DNA of 64,000 bases from Pseudomonas sp. R4-35-07. Its GTDB lineage: Bacteria; Pseudomonadota; Gammaproteobacteria; Pseudomonadales; Pseudomonadaceae. Of the stretch, positions 9,230 to 17,597 are shown in pieces; position 1 is the stretch's first letter, and every line of letters starts with the position of its first letter. Position numbers and translations under genes: made by a program. The stretch is from NCBI RefSeq assembly GCF_003852235.1, contig NZ_CP027732.1:2604001-2668000 (forward strand), in the 5' to 3' direction. The notes beneath the pieces were generated by a model. It was not told the DNA's origin. It searched no databases and saw only the letters and a program-made list of their open reading frames with translations.

Positions 9230-10057
9230 ATGACGAAAAAGAACCTGGTGTATGTGTGGTCCCTGAGAAATGCCGCCGCCGACAAGGCCGGGCAGCCGGT
9301 GGCCTACAAGGACCATGAGCGCTACATGAAGTCGGTGCTGGAATTTCTGGTGGGCTCGCTCAACGACACCTCGCTGGGCGATGCCTACAAACTGGTCGGC
9401 GTGGTGTATGACGATGATGAGCAAAACCCGCGGGATCAGGCGCTGGTCGCCGATTACGGGTTCGCTTACCAGTCTGGCCGCCAATGGTTGTACCCGGCCG
9501 ACTTGCGCGTGCAGGGCACGTTGGTCAACGACCTGCTGCTGAGCGTGCCGTCGACCTATCGCCGCCTGCCACGGGGCAGCGCTGAACATATCGCCGGCAA
9601 GCAGGATTTCGAACGACGCCTGCATGACACGCTGGTTGAATTGAACGCCGACCTCGTGGTGCTGGATGGCTTGCTGGTGATCCTCGATGACCTGGTGCGC
9701 CCAGGCGCGCCGTTTGCGCGGCGTATCATGAACATCCATCCGGGAATCACGCGTATCGAATCGCCGTACGAGCGCCGTGGTGCCTATGCCACGTGGAACG
9801 CGTTGTACGGCGCGCGCGGGCAGACGGTGGTGGACTGGGCGACCAAGGCCACCACACCTTCGGAGCCGCTGTACCTTACCGGAGCATCGTTCCACTATGT
9901 GGATAACGGTATCGATTCCGGCGAAGTGTTCCACGACGTATTGAAGACCGAGATTTCACCAGAGGACACGATCCTCGAACTGCGCTGGAACAACTTCAAC
10001 AACAGCCTGTTCCCGGCGTTGTATGAAGGCCTGGAACTCTTGGCCAAAAAAGGCTGA
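9230..10057 (+). CDS. pvdF: N5-hydroxyornithine formyltransferase PvdF
   Basis: Formylates N5-hydroxyornithine with formyl-tetrahydrofolate, making the hydroxamate residues that bind iron in pyoverdine; cytoplasmic. From the ATG at 9230 the product has 275 residues, as in P. aeruginosa. The catalytic triad of the formyltransferase fold is seen as Asn168 and His170 (in MNIHPGI) and Asp229 (in NGIDSGEV). The longer frame from 9197 adds 11 residues that lack family similarity. It has its own PvdS promoter and is divergent from pvdE. Its end faces pvdO, with a REPIN between. The presence of pvdF agrees with formylhydroxyornithine in the predicted peptide. Confidence 0.96.
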   Translation: MTKKNLVYVWSLRNAAADKAGQPVAYKDHERYMKSVLEFLVGSLNDTSLGDAYKLVGVVYDDDEQNPRDQALVADYGFAYQSGRQWLYPADLRVQGTLVNDLLLSVPSTYRRLPRGSAEHIAGKQDFERRLHDTLVELNADLVVLDGLLVILDDLVRPGAPFARRIMNIHPGITRIESPYERRGAYATWNALYGARGQTVVDWATKATTPSEPLYLTGASFHYVDNGIDSGEVFHDVLKTEISPEDTILELRWNNFNNSLFPALYEGLELLAKKG

Positions 10058-10071
10058 ATGCAATCCGAAAT

Positions 10072-10159
10072 GTGGGAGGGGGCTTGCTCCCGATAGCGGT
10101 GTATCAGTCGACATCTGCATTGACTGAATCACCGCTATCGGGAGCAAGCCCCCTCCCAC
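10072..10159. repeat. REPIN between convergent pvdF and pvdO
   Basis: GI-type inverted REP pair with arms GTGGGAGGGGGCTTGC and complement, and a second inner stem (CGATAGCGGT / ACCGCTATCG). It fills most of the 120-base gap between two converging genes and is a likely two-way terminator. Confidence 0.95.
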
Positions 10160-10177
10160 AGTGGATGCGTGTATGGC

Positions 10178-11050
10178 TTAGAGGTCGCGCACTACCCGAA
10201 ATCCAATCCAGTCACCGCGCGTCTGCGGGTAGATGTTGTTGCGGTTGCCGGAGCGGGAAAATACCGGCGCTTCGCCCCAGTCATTGCCGCGGATCTGGTA
10301 GGCCTCACAGTTCGGCTCCACCCAGGCACTGCCGTCAGTCGGTGCGCCGATGTAGTTGGCATGCTCGCAATCGGCAACCCGCTCGTACACGTTGCCGTGC
10401 ATGTCATACAGGCCAAACGCATTCGGCGGGTAGCTGCCCACCGGTGACGAATAGCTGTAGCCGTCCGCCGGGCCGTAGGTGTTGGCGTGCTGGGCGATGC
10501 TGTAGCCCTTGCCCTCGTCGAACGGGAAGGGGAACGGCCCGCTGGTGCCGGCACGGGCGGCGTATTCGCGCTGGGCCTCGCTGACCATGTGGTATTGCTG
10601 GCCGGTTTTCTTCGACAGCCAGCTCACGTAGCGCTTGATGTCGTCCATGTCCATGCACACGGCCGGCTGGCGAGGCCCCTGAGGGTAGCGCGGTTTACTG
10701 GCGATGCATTCGCGGCCGGGGCGATCGTCGCCGTTGGCGATGGTGACCCCGGTCTGGCGCACGTAGCTGTCCCACTCGCCGGCGGTGATCTGGAAGCGGC
10801 TCATGGCGAAGGGCTTGGCGAAGGTCACTTCATGCATCGGGCCTTCGTCGGGCTCGCGGCCGACTTCGTCTTCCGGGGTGCCCATGGTGAAAGTGCCGGC
10901 GGGCAGCACCACCATTTCCGGGCAGTCCTTGCAGTCCTTGAAGACTTTGCCCGGTTGCGGTGCAGCCGCCTGGGCCAGGCCAGGGAGCAGGGCGCCGCAC
11001 AGTGCGGTGAGTGCCAGGGCGGTCAGGGGGTTGAGTCGAAAGGGCATCAT
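10178..11050 (-). CDS. pvdO: PvdO, FGE-sulfatase-fold dihydropyoverdine oxidation protein
   Basis: Periplasmic protein of the formylglycine-generating-enzyme (SUMF1) family. Published work in P. fluorescens assigns it the last oxidation of dihydropyoverdine to the fluorophore. The 290-residue product has a Sec signal peptide ending near LAQAAA. The FGE-type core follows, with PEMVVLPAGTFTMGT (about 44-58), ANGDDRPGREC, AQREYAARAG, NAFGLYDMHGNVYER and the terminal GDWIGFRVVRDL. Two adjacent ATG codons (11050 and 11047) could start it. It is the last gene of pvdM-pvdN-pvdO, 30 bases after pvdN, and is presumably read from the pvdM promoter. Confidence 0.95.
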   Translation of the reverse strand: MMPFRLNPLTALALTALCGALLPGLAQAAAPQPGKVFKDCKDCPEMVVLPAGTFTMGTPEDEVGREPDEGPMHEVTFAKPFAMSRFQITAGEWDSYVRQTGVTIANGDDRPGRECIASKPRYPQGPRQPAVCMDMDDIKRYVSWLSKKTGQQYHMVSEAQREYAARAGTSGPFPFPFDEGKGYSIAQHANTYGPADGYSYSSPVGSYPPNAFGLYDMHGNVYERVADCEHANYIGAPTDGSAWVEPNCEAYQIRGNDWGEAPVFSRSGNRNNIYPQTRGDWIGFRVVRDL

Positions 11051-11080
11051 GTGAGCGTCTCGTTCAAATAAAAAAGGGGG

Positions 11081-12349
11081 TCACAGCCGCTGGCTCAGCA
11101 GCGCCATGAAGCGCTGGATTTCAGCCGAGCTGTTGAGCAGGCCGGGGGCGGTGCGAATGACCGGCCCGACATCGCGGTCCACCGCGTCGATCACCACACG
11201 GTTTTGCCGCATGTGCGCCGCTACTGCATCGCTGTCCTGGCCCTTGACCCGAAAGAAGGTAAAGCCCGCCGATAACTCCGGGCTGCGCGGCGTGACCAGT
11301 TCGATCTGTCGATGCGCCAGCAACTGTTCCTTAAGCTCGGTGTTGAGTGCGTGGATTCGCGCCTGCACCGGCGCCTTGCCCAGCTGCAGGTGCAACTTGA
11401 ACGCTTCGTCGGCGGCCCAGCGATGCTCGAAAGCGTGGTAGCCGCCGGGGGTCATGGTGGTGGCGAAATCCTTGTCTTCGGAAAAGGTCGGCACCATCGG
11501 CGTGACGTACCTGTTCTGGGCATCGCGTGCGCACACCAGGCCGGTACCGCGCGGCCCGAACATCCACTTGTGGGTGCCGGCGATAAAAAAATCGCAATGC
11601 ATGCCAGGGAAATCGAGGTCTTCCACGCCGAAGCCGTGCACACCGTCGACTACATAGAGGATGCGGTCGTTGTCGTCACGGTGGCGGTTGTGTTCAGTCA
11701 CCAGTCGGCCGATTTCGCCGATGGGCAATTTGACCCCGCTGCCCGACTGCACCCAAGTCATGCCCAACACACGGGTGCTGGGGCGGATATTGCGCTGGAT
11801 ATTGCCCAATACTTCATCGACTGACACACGGCTTGCGCTGTCGAACAGGCGGATACGGCGCACCCGGGTGCTTTCCTTGCGCACGCGAAAATCCAGCACG
11901 TTCTGTGTCGCGTAATGCTCATGCTCGGTGGTGAGGATTTCCTGGTCGGCGCGCACCTGGATCCCGCCGTAAATCATCGCCAGCCCCTCGGACGTGCTGC
12001 CGGTCAGGGCGATCTGCGGCGGCGTGGCGTTCAGGTAGCGACCGGCCCACTCACGCACCTGGCCTTCGCGTTTCCAGGTTTCCTGCAGGTCCCAGTCCAT
12101 CGCCAGGCCGGGGTTGCGGTCGATCTGCGCGCGGTAGCGCTCGATGGCCTCGCGCACCGGCCTGGGGTGCGAGGCCACCAGGAAGTTGGAAAAATGCAGG
12201 TAATCCGGGTCCTGGTCGAAAAGCTGCTTCAATCCCGTCCAGGGATCGTTGGTGGCGGCTGCCAGCACCTGCGGCATCAGCGCGGCGCCCAGCGGCAGGC
12301 TGGCGGCAAACACGCCGGCCTGCTTGAGAAAGGTGCGGCGGTCGGTCAT
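11081..12349 (-). CDS. pvdN: PvdN, periplasmic PLP-dependent pyoverdine-modifying enzyme
   Basis: Tat-exported aminotransferase class V-fold enzyme that acts on the glutamate side group at the pyoverdine chromophore, giving the succinamide form (published for P. fluorescens). The 422-residue product starts with a twin-arginine signal DRRTFLKQ and a hydrophobic stretch ending near VLAAAT. PLP-binding features include VVDGVHGFG and the Schiff-base lysine at 261 in GTHKWMFGPRG. The ATG at 12349 overlaps the pvdM stop as ATGA, which indicates translational coupling. The open frame extends 53 codons further into pvdM, but that part lacks a signal peptide and is a frame shadow. Confidence 0.96.
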   Translation of the reverse strand: MTDRRTFLKQAGVFAASLPLGAALMPQVLAAATNDPWTGLKQLFDQDPDYLHFSNFLVASHPRPVREAIERYRAQIDRNPGLAMDWDLQETWKREGQVREWAGRYLNATPPQIALTGSTSEGLAMIYGGIQVRADQEILTTEHEHYATQNVLDFRVRKESTRVRRIRLFDSASRVSVDEVLGNIQRNIRPSTRVLGMTWVQSGSGVKLPIGEIGRLVTEHNRHRDDNDRILYVVDGVHGFGVEDLDFPGMHCDFFIAGTHKWMFGPRGTGLVCARDAQNRYVTPMVPTFSEDKDFATTMTPGGYHAFEHRWAADEAFKLHLQLGKAPVQARIHALNTELKEQLLAHRQIELVTPRSPELSAGFTFFRVKGQDSDAVAAHMRQNRVVIDAVDRDVGPVIRTAPGLLNSSAEIQRFMALLSQRL

Positions 12350-13713
12350 GGGCTGACTTCGCGGTTGGCCAAGGGTTTGGCGGCTTTTTGCACCTGCTCC
12401 CATACCCGCAGGAAGTTGCCGCCCCACAGCTTGGCGATATCGGCTTCGGAATAACCACGCTGGATCAGTTCGGCGGTGACGTTGCGCACCTCGCCGACGT
12501 TCTCCCAACCCTGGAGACCGCCGCCGTCGTTGAAGTCCGAAGCGATGCCGACGTGGTCGATGCCGATCTTGCGCACGGTGTAGTCGATGGCATCCCCCCA
12601 GTCCTTGAGGGTCGCCTTGGGTTCTTCTTCGAGGATTGCGTACAACTCACTGGCGTATTGGCCGAAGCGCTGTTCGGGCCACGCGGCGATGATCGCGTCG
12701 CCCGGCATCAGGGCCATCGCCAGGTTCGGCAGGGGCGGCAGGTCGAAGCGCGCGCGCAGGGCGTTGAGCTTGTCCTGGGTCGGTTGGCTCAGGGGGCGCA
12801 GGTAGGCAGGAAAGCCCACCACCTGCACCACGCCACCGCTGTTTTTGATCAGCTGCAACTCCTTGTCGCTGAGGTTGCGCGGGATGTCCACCGACGCCCT
12901 GGGTGCCGAATGGGAGGCCACCAGTGGCGTACGGCTCAATTGCGCGACCTGCTCCAGAGCCTTGGTCGACATCTGCGACACGTCGATGATCACGCCCAGG
13001 TCGTTGAGGCGTTGCACCGCTTGCTGGCCGATGGGCGACAGGCCCTCGAGGGCGTCGGCGGTGTCATTGAAAAACGGCAGCGGGCGCGATGAGTCCGCCC
13101 AGGCGTTGTTGCCGATGTAGCTGAAACCGAACATGCGCATGCCGCGCGCCGCCCACAGGTCCAGCTGGTTCAGGTCGTTGCCCAGCGGGTAGGCGTTAAG
13201 CATGCTGATGAAAATCGCGAACTTGCCTTCGCCGTGCAGGCGGCGCATATCGTCCGGGGTATAGGCGATGCCGACCTGGTTGGGAAAGTCGCGGACCATG
13301 CCGGAGATAATCTTGTAGCGCACCTCCTGCTCGTGGCGGGCCTCTTCGACAAAGCCGTCGGTGGGTTTGTGCGGGGCGTTCGGGCCGTTCCAGATTTCCG
13401 GCCAGCCGAAAATGGTCAAGGCCGCACCGGACAAGCGGCCGCGCGCCGCCTTGGCCAGGTCGAACTGGCCGCTGCCGTCCTTGTCGGCTTCATTGCCGGC
13501 GGTGCCAAAATCCATGGGCACGGTGATATGGCTGTCGAACGACAACAGGCGATCCTGCATTTCGTTGGCTTGCTTGATCACCTCCAGCGGATAGCCGGCG
13601 TTACCCTTGAACCAGTGATCCCAGGCCAGCAGGCCGGCCCCGGCGGCGACGGCCAGTGCCAGCGGCAGGCCGATATATAGCGCCTTTTTCGAACGTGGTT
13701 TTGTCATTGCCAT
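12346..13713 (-). CDS. pvdM: PvdM, membrane-dipeptidase-like pyoverdine maturation protein
   Basis: Periplasmic, membrane-anchored member of the M19 (renal dipeptidase) family. Published work reports it is needed for PvdP to oxidise ferribactin, not for peptide cleavage. The 455-residue product has one N-terminal anchor (about 10-32). The usual HxD zinc motif is altered here: His62 is present but the Asp position is Thr64 (DSHIT). VASHSAPR and the late ASDFNDGG segment are retained. ATG at 13713 or 13707 could be used. It leads the pvdMNO operon from the PvdS box at 13748-13771, divergent from pvdP. Confidence 0.95.
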   Translation of the reverse strand: MAMTKPRSKKALYIGLPLALAVAAGAGLLAWDHWFKGNAGYPLEVIKQANEMQDRLLSFDSHITVPMDFGTAGNEADKDGSGQFDLAKAARGRLSGAALTIFGWPEIWNGPNAPHKPTDGFVEEARHEQEVRYKIISGMVRDFPNQVGIAYTPDDMRRLHGEGKFAIFISMLNAYPLGNDLNQLDLWAARGMRMFGFSYIGNNAWADSSRPLPFFNDTADALEGLSPIGQQAVQRLNDLGVIIDVSQMSTKALEQVAQLSRTPLVASHSAPRASVDIPRNLSDKELQLIKNSGGVVQVVGFPAYLRPLSQPTQDKLNALRARFDLPPLPNLAMALMPGDAIIAAWPEQRFGQYASELYAILEEEPKATLKDWGDAIDYTVRKIGIDHVGIASDFNDGGGLQGWENVGEVRNVTAELIQRGYSEADIAKLWGGNFLRVWEQVQKAAKPLANREVSP

Positions 13714-13747
13714 CTCAGTCAGTTGAGGCCGTTGCTATCAGGGAAGA

Positions 13748-13771
13748 ACGAGCGATGGCCCGGGAAATTTA
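13748..13771 (-). promoter_or_regulatory. Iron-starvation (PvdS) box for pvdMNO
   Basis: Minus strand: TAAAT (13771-13767), 16 bases, CGT (13750-13748), preceded by GGC. It lies 35 bases before the pvdM start. Confidence 0.88.
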
Positions 13772-13790
13772 GCCGGCGGCCCAGGGCCGG

Positions 13791-13814
13791 TAAATTTCCC
13801 CAGGTTGAAAACGT
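13791..13814 (+). promoter_or_regulatory. Iron-starvation (PvdS) box for pvdP
   Basis: Plus strand: TAAAT (13791-13795), 16 bases, CGT (13812-13814), 35 bases before the pvdP ATG. It mirrors the pvdM box: both are followed by TTCCC. Confidence 0.88.
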
Positions 13815-13849
13815 TCTAGCTCTGATTAAGCCGTTTCCTAAGGTAGACA

Positions 13850-15478
13850 ATGACGATCTCTCGACGTGGGTTCATCGCAGGCCTGGCGCTGACCGGCGCG
13901 GCCGTGCCTGCGGCCTTTTATGCCCATCGCGAGCTGACACGGGAAGACGAATTCCCGGTCACCCCCGGCGAAGCCACGGTCGATCTGGCCGACACCCAGG
14001 GCCAGCACTTGGCGAACACCTTGCGCGGCGTGTGGAACCTGCGCCTGGAAGGCCGTGATGCCGGCCTCAAGGGCCTGCCGTTGCAGGGCCTGCAATTGCT
14101 GCTGGATGTCGCACCCCGTGGGCGGGGCTTGCGCGGGTATCTGGACACCGCCGAGAACCTGCGTGGCGACGGCGAACCACGCTACCGTGTCTTGGGCGAT
14201 CTGCTGACGGGCGAGGGCGCGTTGCTTTATTGGCGGCTGATCGACCGTGATTCGGCAGCGGGCATTCCTGCCTACGAATTCAAGATGACCCTCGATGAAG
14301 TCTGGGCCGACTTCGGCAATGCCGGCAGCGCCACCCTCAGTGGGCAGATCCTCGACCTTGAGCGGCCGTTGGCATTGACCGAGCGCGACAACCGTTTTAT
14401 CGCCCACAAACAGCTGTTCCCCGAAGCCCGCCAGCGTATCGGCCTCAACGAGGCCCTGCTGGCGTGGCTGATTGCCCCCGAACATCGCCTATTTCACCAG
14501 CTGTGGCACGCCAGCCGTGACCAATGGCACAAACTCTCCGAGGAAAAACGCGAAGCCCTGCGCGGCATCGGCTGGCAACCCGGCCCGCGTGGCCAGGAGC
14601 GCGATGCGCGGGGCAAGCGCAAGGACCGTAACGGCTCGGGCATCGACTTCTTCTTCATGCACCGCCATATGCTCGGCACTGCCCGCTCCCTGCAGGACCT
14701 GCCGTCATGGCCGCATTTCCCCGCGCCGCAGCCGGCGCTGGAGCGTGATCGCCAGGGCTTTTTGCGTTACTTCGACAACCACGACGGCTTTGCGCTGCCG
14801 CCCTGCTGGTCGGCGCCGGACGACGCCGATTACACCCAGTGGGTCAGCGACATTAAGGCCGCCGAGACCTACCACAGCAATTTCCAGGTGTGGGAATCCC
14901 AATACCGCGACCCGCGCTACCTGGCCCGATTGACGCTCGGCCAATTGGGCTCGGAAATGGAATTGGGCCTGCACGACTGGCTGCACATGCGCTGGGCCTC
15001 GGTGCCGCGCGACCCGTCCAACGGCGCCCCGGTGCCGTTTGCCCGCGACCCTGCGGACTTTGCCGCGCGCTGGTACGCAGCGGAGAATGACTTTCTCGGC
15101 GATCCGTTTTCATCCCATGTCAACCCGGTGTTCTGGCACTTTCACGGCTGGATCGATGACCGTATCGAAGACTGGTTTCGCGCCCACGAACGCTTCAATC
15201 CCGGCGAAGTAACCCGGCTCGAGGTCAACGGCGTAGCCTGGTTTGCGCCGGGGCGCTGGGTTGAAATAGGCGACCCCTGGCTCGGCCCGGACACCCATGG
15301 CTGCAGCACCACGCCGGGGTTGCAGCAGGGGCGCTCGATGGAAATGGACCCGGAAATCATGAAACTGGCCCTGCGCATCACCTTCGGCGCCGATGAAGAA
15401 CGGCTCAAAGGCCTGTTCAAGCGCGTGCCGCAGCGGCCGTGGTACGCGCGGCACTTGAAGGTCAAGCGCGAAGCGTAA
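13850..15478 (+). CDS. pvdP: PvdP, periplasmic tyrosinase of chromophore formation
   Basis: Copper tyrosinase that oxidises ferribactin to dihydropyoverdine, closing the chromophore rings in the periplasm. The 542-residue product starts with a Tat signal (SRRGFIAG). Histidine clusters expected for the two copper sites are seen at HQLWH (216-220), FMHRHM (271, 273), LHDWLH (375, 379) and FWHFHGW (430, 432). The substrate-like C-terminal region after about 460 fits the lid described for P. aeruginosa PvdP. Divergent from pvdM and served by its own PvdS box. Confidence 0.95.
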   Translation: MTISRRGFIAGLALTGAAVPAAFYAHRELTREDEFPVTPGEATVDLADTQGQHLANTLRGVWNLRLEGRDAGLKGLPLQGLQLLLDVAPRGRGLRGYLDTAENLRGDGEPRYRVLGDLLTGEGALLYWRLIDRDSAAGIPAYEFKMTLDEVWADFGNAGSATLSGQILDLERPLALTERDNRFIAHKQLFPEARQRIGLNEALLAWLIAPEHRLFHQLWHASRDQWHKLSEEKREALRGIGWQPGPRGQERDARGKRKDRNGSGIDFFFMHRHMLGTARSLQDLPSWPHFPAPQPALERDRQGFLRYFDNHDGFALPPCWSAPDDADYTQWVSDIKAAETYHSNFQVWESQYRDPRYLARLTLGQLGSEMELGLHDWLHMRWASVPRDPSNGAPVPFARDPADFAARWYAAENDFLGDPFSSHVNPVFWHFHGWIDDRIEDWFRAHERFNPGEVTRLEVNGVAWFAPGRWVEIGDPWLGPDTHGCSTTPGLQQGRSMEMDPEIMKLALRITFGADEERLKGLFKRVPQRPWYARHLKVKREA

Positions 15479-15557
15479 GGCAGCCCGTCACAGGGTGAGG
15501 CGTCTTGCGGGTTTTACGCTGCAAACGTTGACGTCTAAGCGCCCATGCGCCACGATC

Positions 15558-15581
15558 AACTCAATTTTGGAAAATTGAGTT
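15558..15581. promoter_or_regulatory. 24-bp perfect palindrome before the Fic gene
   Basis: Arms AACTCAATTTT and AAAATTGAGTT are exact complements around GG. It ends six bases before the GTG start of the Fic gene and is strikingly AT-rich. The position suggests an operator; the Fic protein has a DNA-binding-like C-terminus, so autoregulation is plausible (inference). Confidence 0.6.
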
Positions 15582-15587
15582 TCAGTT

Positions 15588-16940
15588 GTGGCAAAGATCC
15601 ATAAACCCACTGATTTCGGCACGTTATTGAGTCGTCACGGCTTGCAGGTGTTCGAGCTTGCACGCATTTTCAAGGCAGTCGATGACAAAGGCCGGTATCT
15701 GCATTGGGATGAATTTCGCCGTTACCCCACACCCGGCGTCGATAAGGAAGCTGCATGGACCGCCATCAAGATGTCCCGGGCCTGTGCAAGCAAGACCCTT
15801 GAGCTCAAGAGCGAATGCGGTAGCGCTTTTTTCTTATGTTCCACGGATTTCAGTGATGCGGTGGTTCACGCCGTCGAGTCTGTGACCTCCAGCCTGGGCG
15901 GTGCAGCAGCAGCGTCTCCTCAGTACCGCGATAATGCTCAGTACCTGGTCGATTCATTGATGATGGAGGAGGCCATCTCCAGTGCCCAGCTGGAAGGTGC
16001 GGCGACTACGCGCAAAATCGCCAAGGACATGCTGGCCAAGGAGCGTGCGCCGCAGAATGATGATGAGCGGATGATCCTCAACAACTATCACCTGATGAAA
16101 CATGCCAAGTACAACCAGGGCGAAGCGCTGTCTGTCGCGTTGATCTGTGAGTTTCATGCCATCGCAACGGCGGGTATTGAAGAGGACGATGTTCGCCCTG
16201 GGCATATCAGGACGACCAACGATATTTTTGTTGGCGGCGCCGGGAATGAAATCATTCATCAACCACCTCAGGCCGCAGTGCTGCCGGACAGGCTCGAGGC
16301 GCTTTGCAGGTTTGCCAACGATCAGCATGACGGCCAAGGCGGCGCGCACTTTATCCATCCAGTGGTCAAGGCCATCATCCTTCATTTCATGCTGGGTTAT
16401 GAACATCCCTTCAGAGACGGCAACGGTCGGACCGCACGCGCTTTGTTTTATTGGTTCATGCTCAAAAGTGGTTATTGGCCCTTTGAGTACATTTCCATCA
16501 GCGCACTGCTTAAAGAGGCCCCCATGCAATATGGGCGTTCGTATATCCATACGCAAACCGATGGGTTCGATCTGACCTATTTCGTCATCTATCAGTTGCG
16601 AATCATCGAACGCGCAATGAACGAATTCATGTTGTATTTCGAGGGTAAAAGACGAGAAGCCGTAGAGCTGATGAGCTGGTTGGATGCCCTTGATTTAAAG
16701 GAGGGGTTGAATTACCGGCAGGGCCATTTTTTGAAAAAAGTGCTGCAACATCCTGGGCGCATTTATACGCCCAAGGAACTCACCCATGACTATGACATTT
16801 CGGAAAACACCGCACGCAAGGATCTTGAAAAGCTGGTCGGTATGAAACTTCTGTTCAAGGTACAGGAAGGAAAAAGTTTCCTATACATCGCGCGGGATGA
16901 TGCGCAGGCCAACTTGAAGAAGCTGACACCTGCGGGTTGA
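15588..16940 (+). CDS. Fic-domain protein with N-terminal inhibitory motif
   Basis: Fic enzymes usually transfer AMP from ATP onto hydroxyl groups of target proteins. The 450-residue product has the intact core motif HPFRDGNGR (273-281). It also has an (S/T)xxxE(G/N) inhibitory helix, SAQLEG (132-137), upstream of the core, so it is a self-inhibited Fic of the N-terminal-motif class. A Fic N-terminal-type domain lies ahead. Residues about 385-440 look like a winged helix (YTPKELTHDYDISENTARKDLEKL). The start is GTG at 15588; no strong ribosome site is seen because the palindrome occupies that region. No antitoxin partner gene adjoins it, so the inhibitory helix is built in. The target is unknown. 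Confidence 0.9.
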   Translation: MAKIHKPTDFGTLLSRHGLQVFELARIFKAVDDKGRYLHWDEFRRYPTPGVDKEAAWTAIKMSRACASKTLELKSECGSAFFLCSTDFSDAVVHAVESVTSSLGGAAAASPQYRDNAQYLVDSLMMEEAISSAQLEGAATTRKIAKDMLAKERAPQNDDERMILNNYHLMKHAKYNQGEALSVALICEFHAIATAGIEEDDVRPGHIRTTNDIFVGGAGNEIIHQPPQAAVLPDRLEALCRFANDQHDGQGGAHFIHPVVKAIILHFMLGYEHPFRDGNGRTARALFYWFMLKSGYWPFEYISISALLKEAPMQYGRSYIHTQTDGFDLTYFVIYQLRIIERAMNEFMLYFEGKRREAVELMSWLDALDLKEGLNYRQGHFLKKVLQHPGRIYTPKELTHDYDISENTARKDLEKLVGMKLLFKVQEGKSFLYIARDDAQANLKKLTPAG

Positions 16941-16946
16941 GCGCTT

Positions 16947-17489
16947 TCAAACCTGTTCTTCATCCCGCAACTGCCCGCTCATTGCATCGCAACTGCGCGC
17001 CCAGTCGCTCATCCATTGCGGCACCGGTGGCGAGGTCTCATCCAGGCCCAGCGCTTGCACGAACTCCGCGGGGGGCAGGGTGCCCTTGGAGGAGCGAAAC
17101 AGCCCGCGTATCACCACCACGCCGATGACCCGGCCATTGCTGACAAACCGGTGCTCCATCAGGCTCCACTTGTGGTCCCAGCCGAGCATGCGGGTATGCA
17201 CTTCGAATACTTCGAACAGCTTCAGCTCCCGGCGAAACTTGCCCCAGGTATCGCCCACGATCGGCACGGCTTTGTTGCGCAAGGCCACGCGAAACGCGCC
17301 CGTGCGCAGGACGAAATCCATGCGGGCCACATCCGCCAGGGAAAAATACCGGCCATTGGTGACATGCCGGTTGAAGTCCAGATCCAGCGGCCACACGCGC
17401 ATGCGCACCACGGTGGTGGCCAGGCCATGCGCCGGTGTGCGCCAGGGGCGACGCAATAACATGCGCAACAGTCGAAACCATAAATTCAT
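16947..17489 (-). CDS. Hotdog-fold thioesterase-like protein
   Basis: Probable acyl-CoA thioesterase-family (4HBT) protein of 180 residues; the substrate is unknown. The sequence RVWPLDLDFNRHVTNGRYFSLADVARMDF (about 31-59; hallmark D..NRHVTNG) matches the hotdog-fold active-site helix region, followed by VVIRGLF. The first 20 residues are hydrophobic and basic, so membrane association is possible. I chose ATG at 17489 over the TTG 15 bases upstream. It ends 6 bases from the Fic stop (convergent) and is divergent from the next AraC regulator. Confidence 0.8.
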   Translation of the reverse strand: MNLWFRLLRMLLRRPWRTPAHGLATTVVRMRVWPLDLDFNRHVTNGRYFSLADVARMDFVLRTGAFRVALRNKAVPIVGDTWGKFRRELKLFEVFEVHTRMLGWDHKWSLMEHRFVSNGRVIGVVVIRGLFRSSKGTLPPAEFVQALGLDETSPPVPQWMSDWARSCDAMSGQLRDEEQV

Positions 17490-17597
17490 AAGTACACCAG
17501 GCAATTGATCGATGCTGGCACTGTACTGACGTGGAATCGGCTAAGGTAGGTGCGCAAATGACTTATTTCATGCGAAAAGCGCAAGTGGGTTTCTAAA

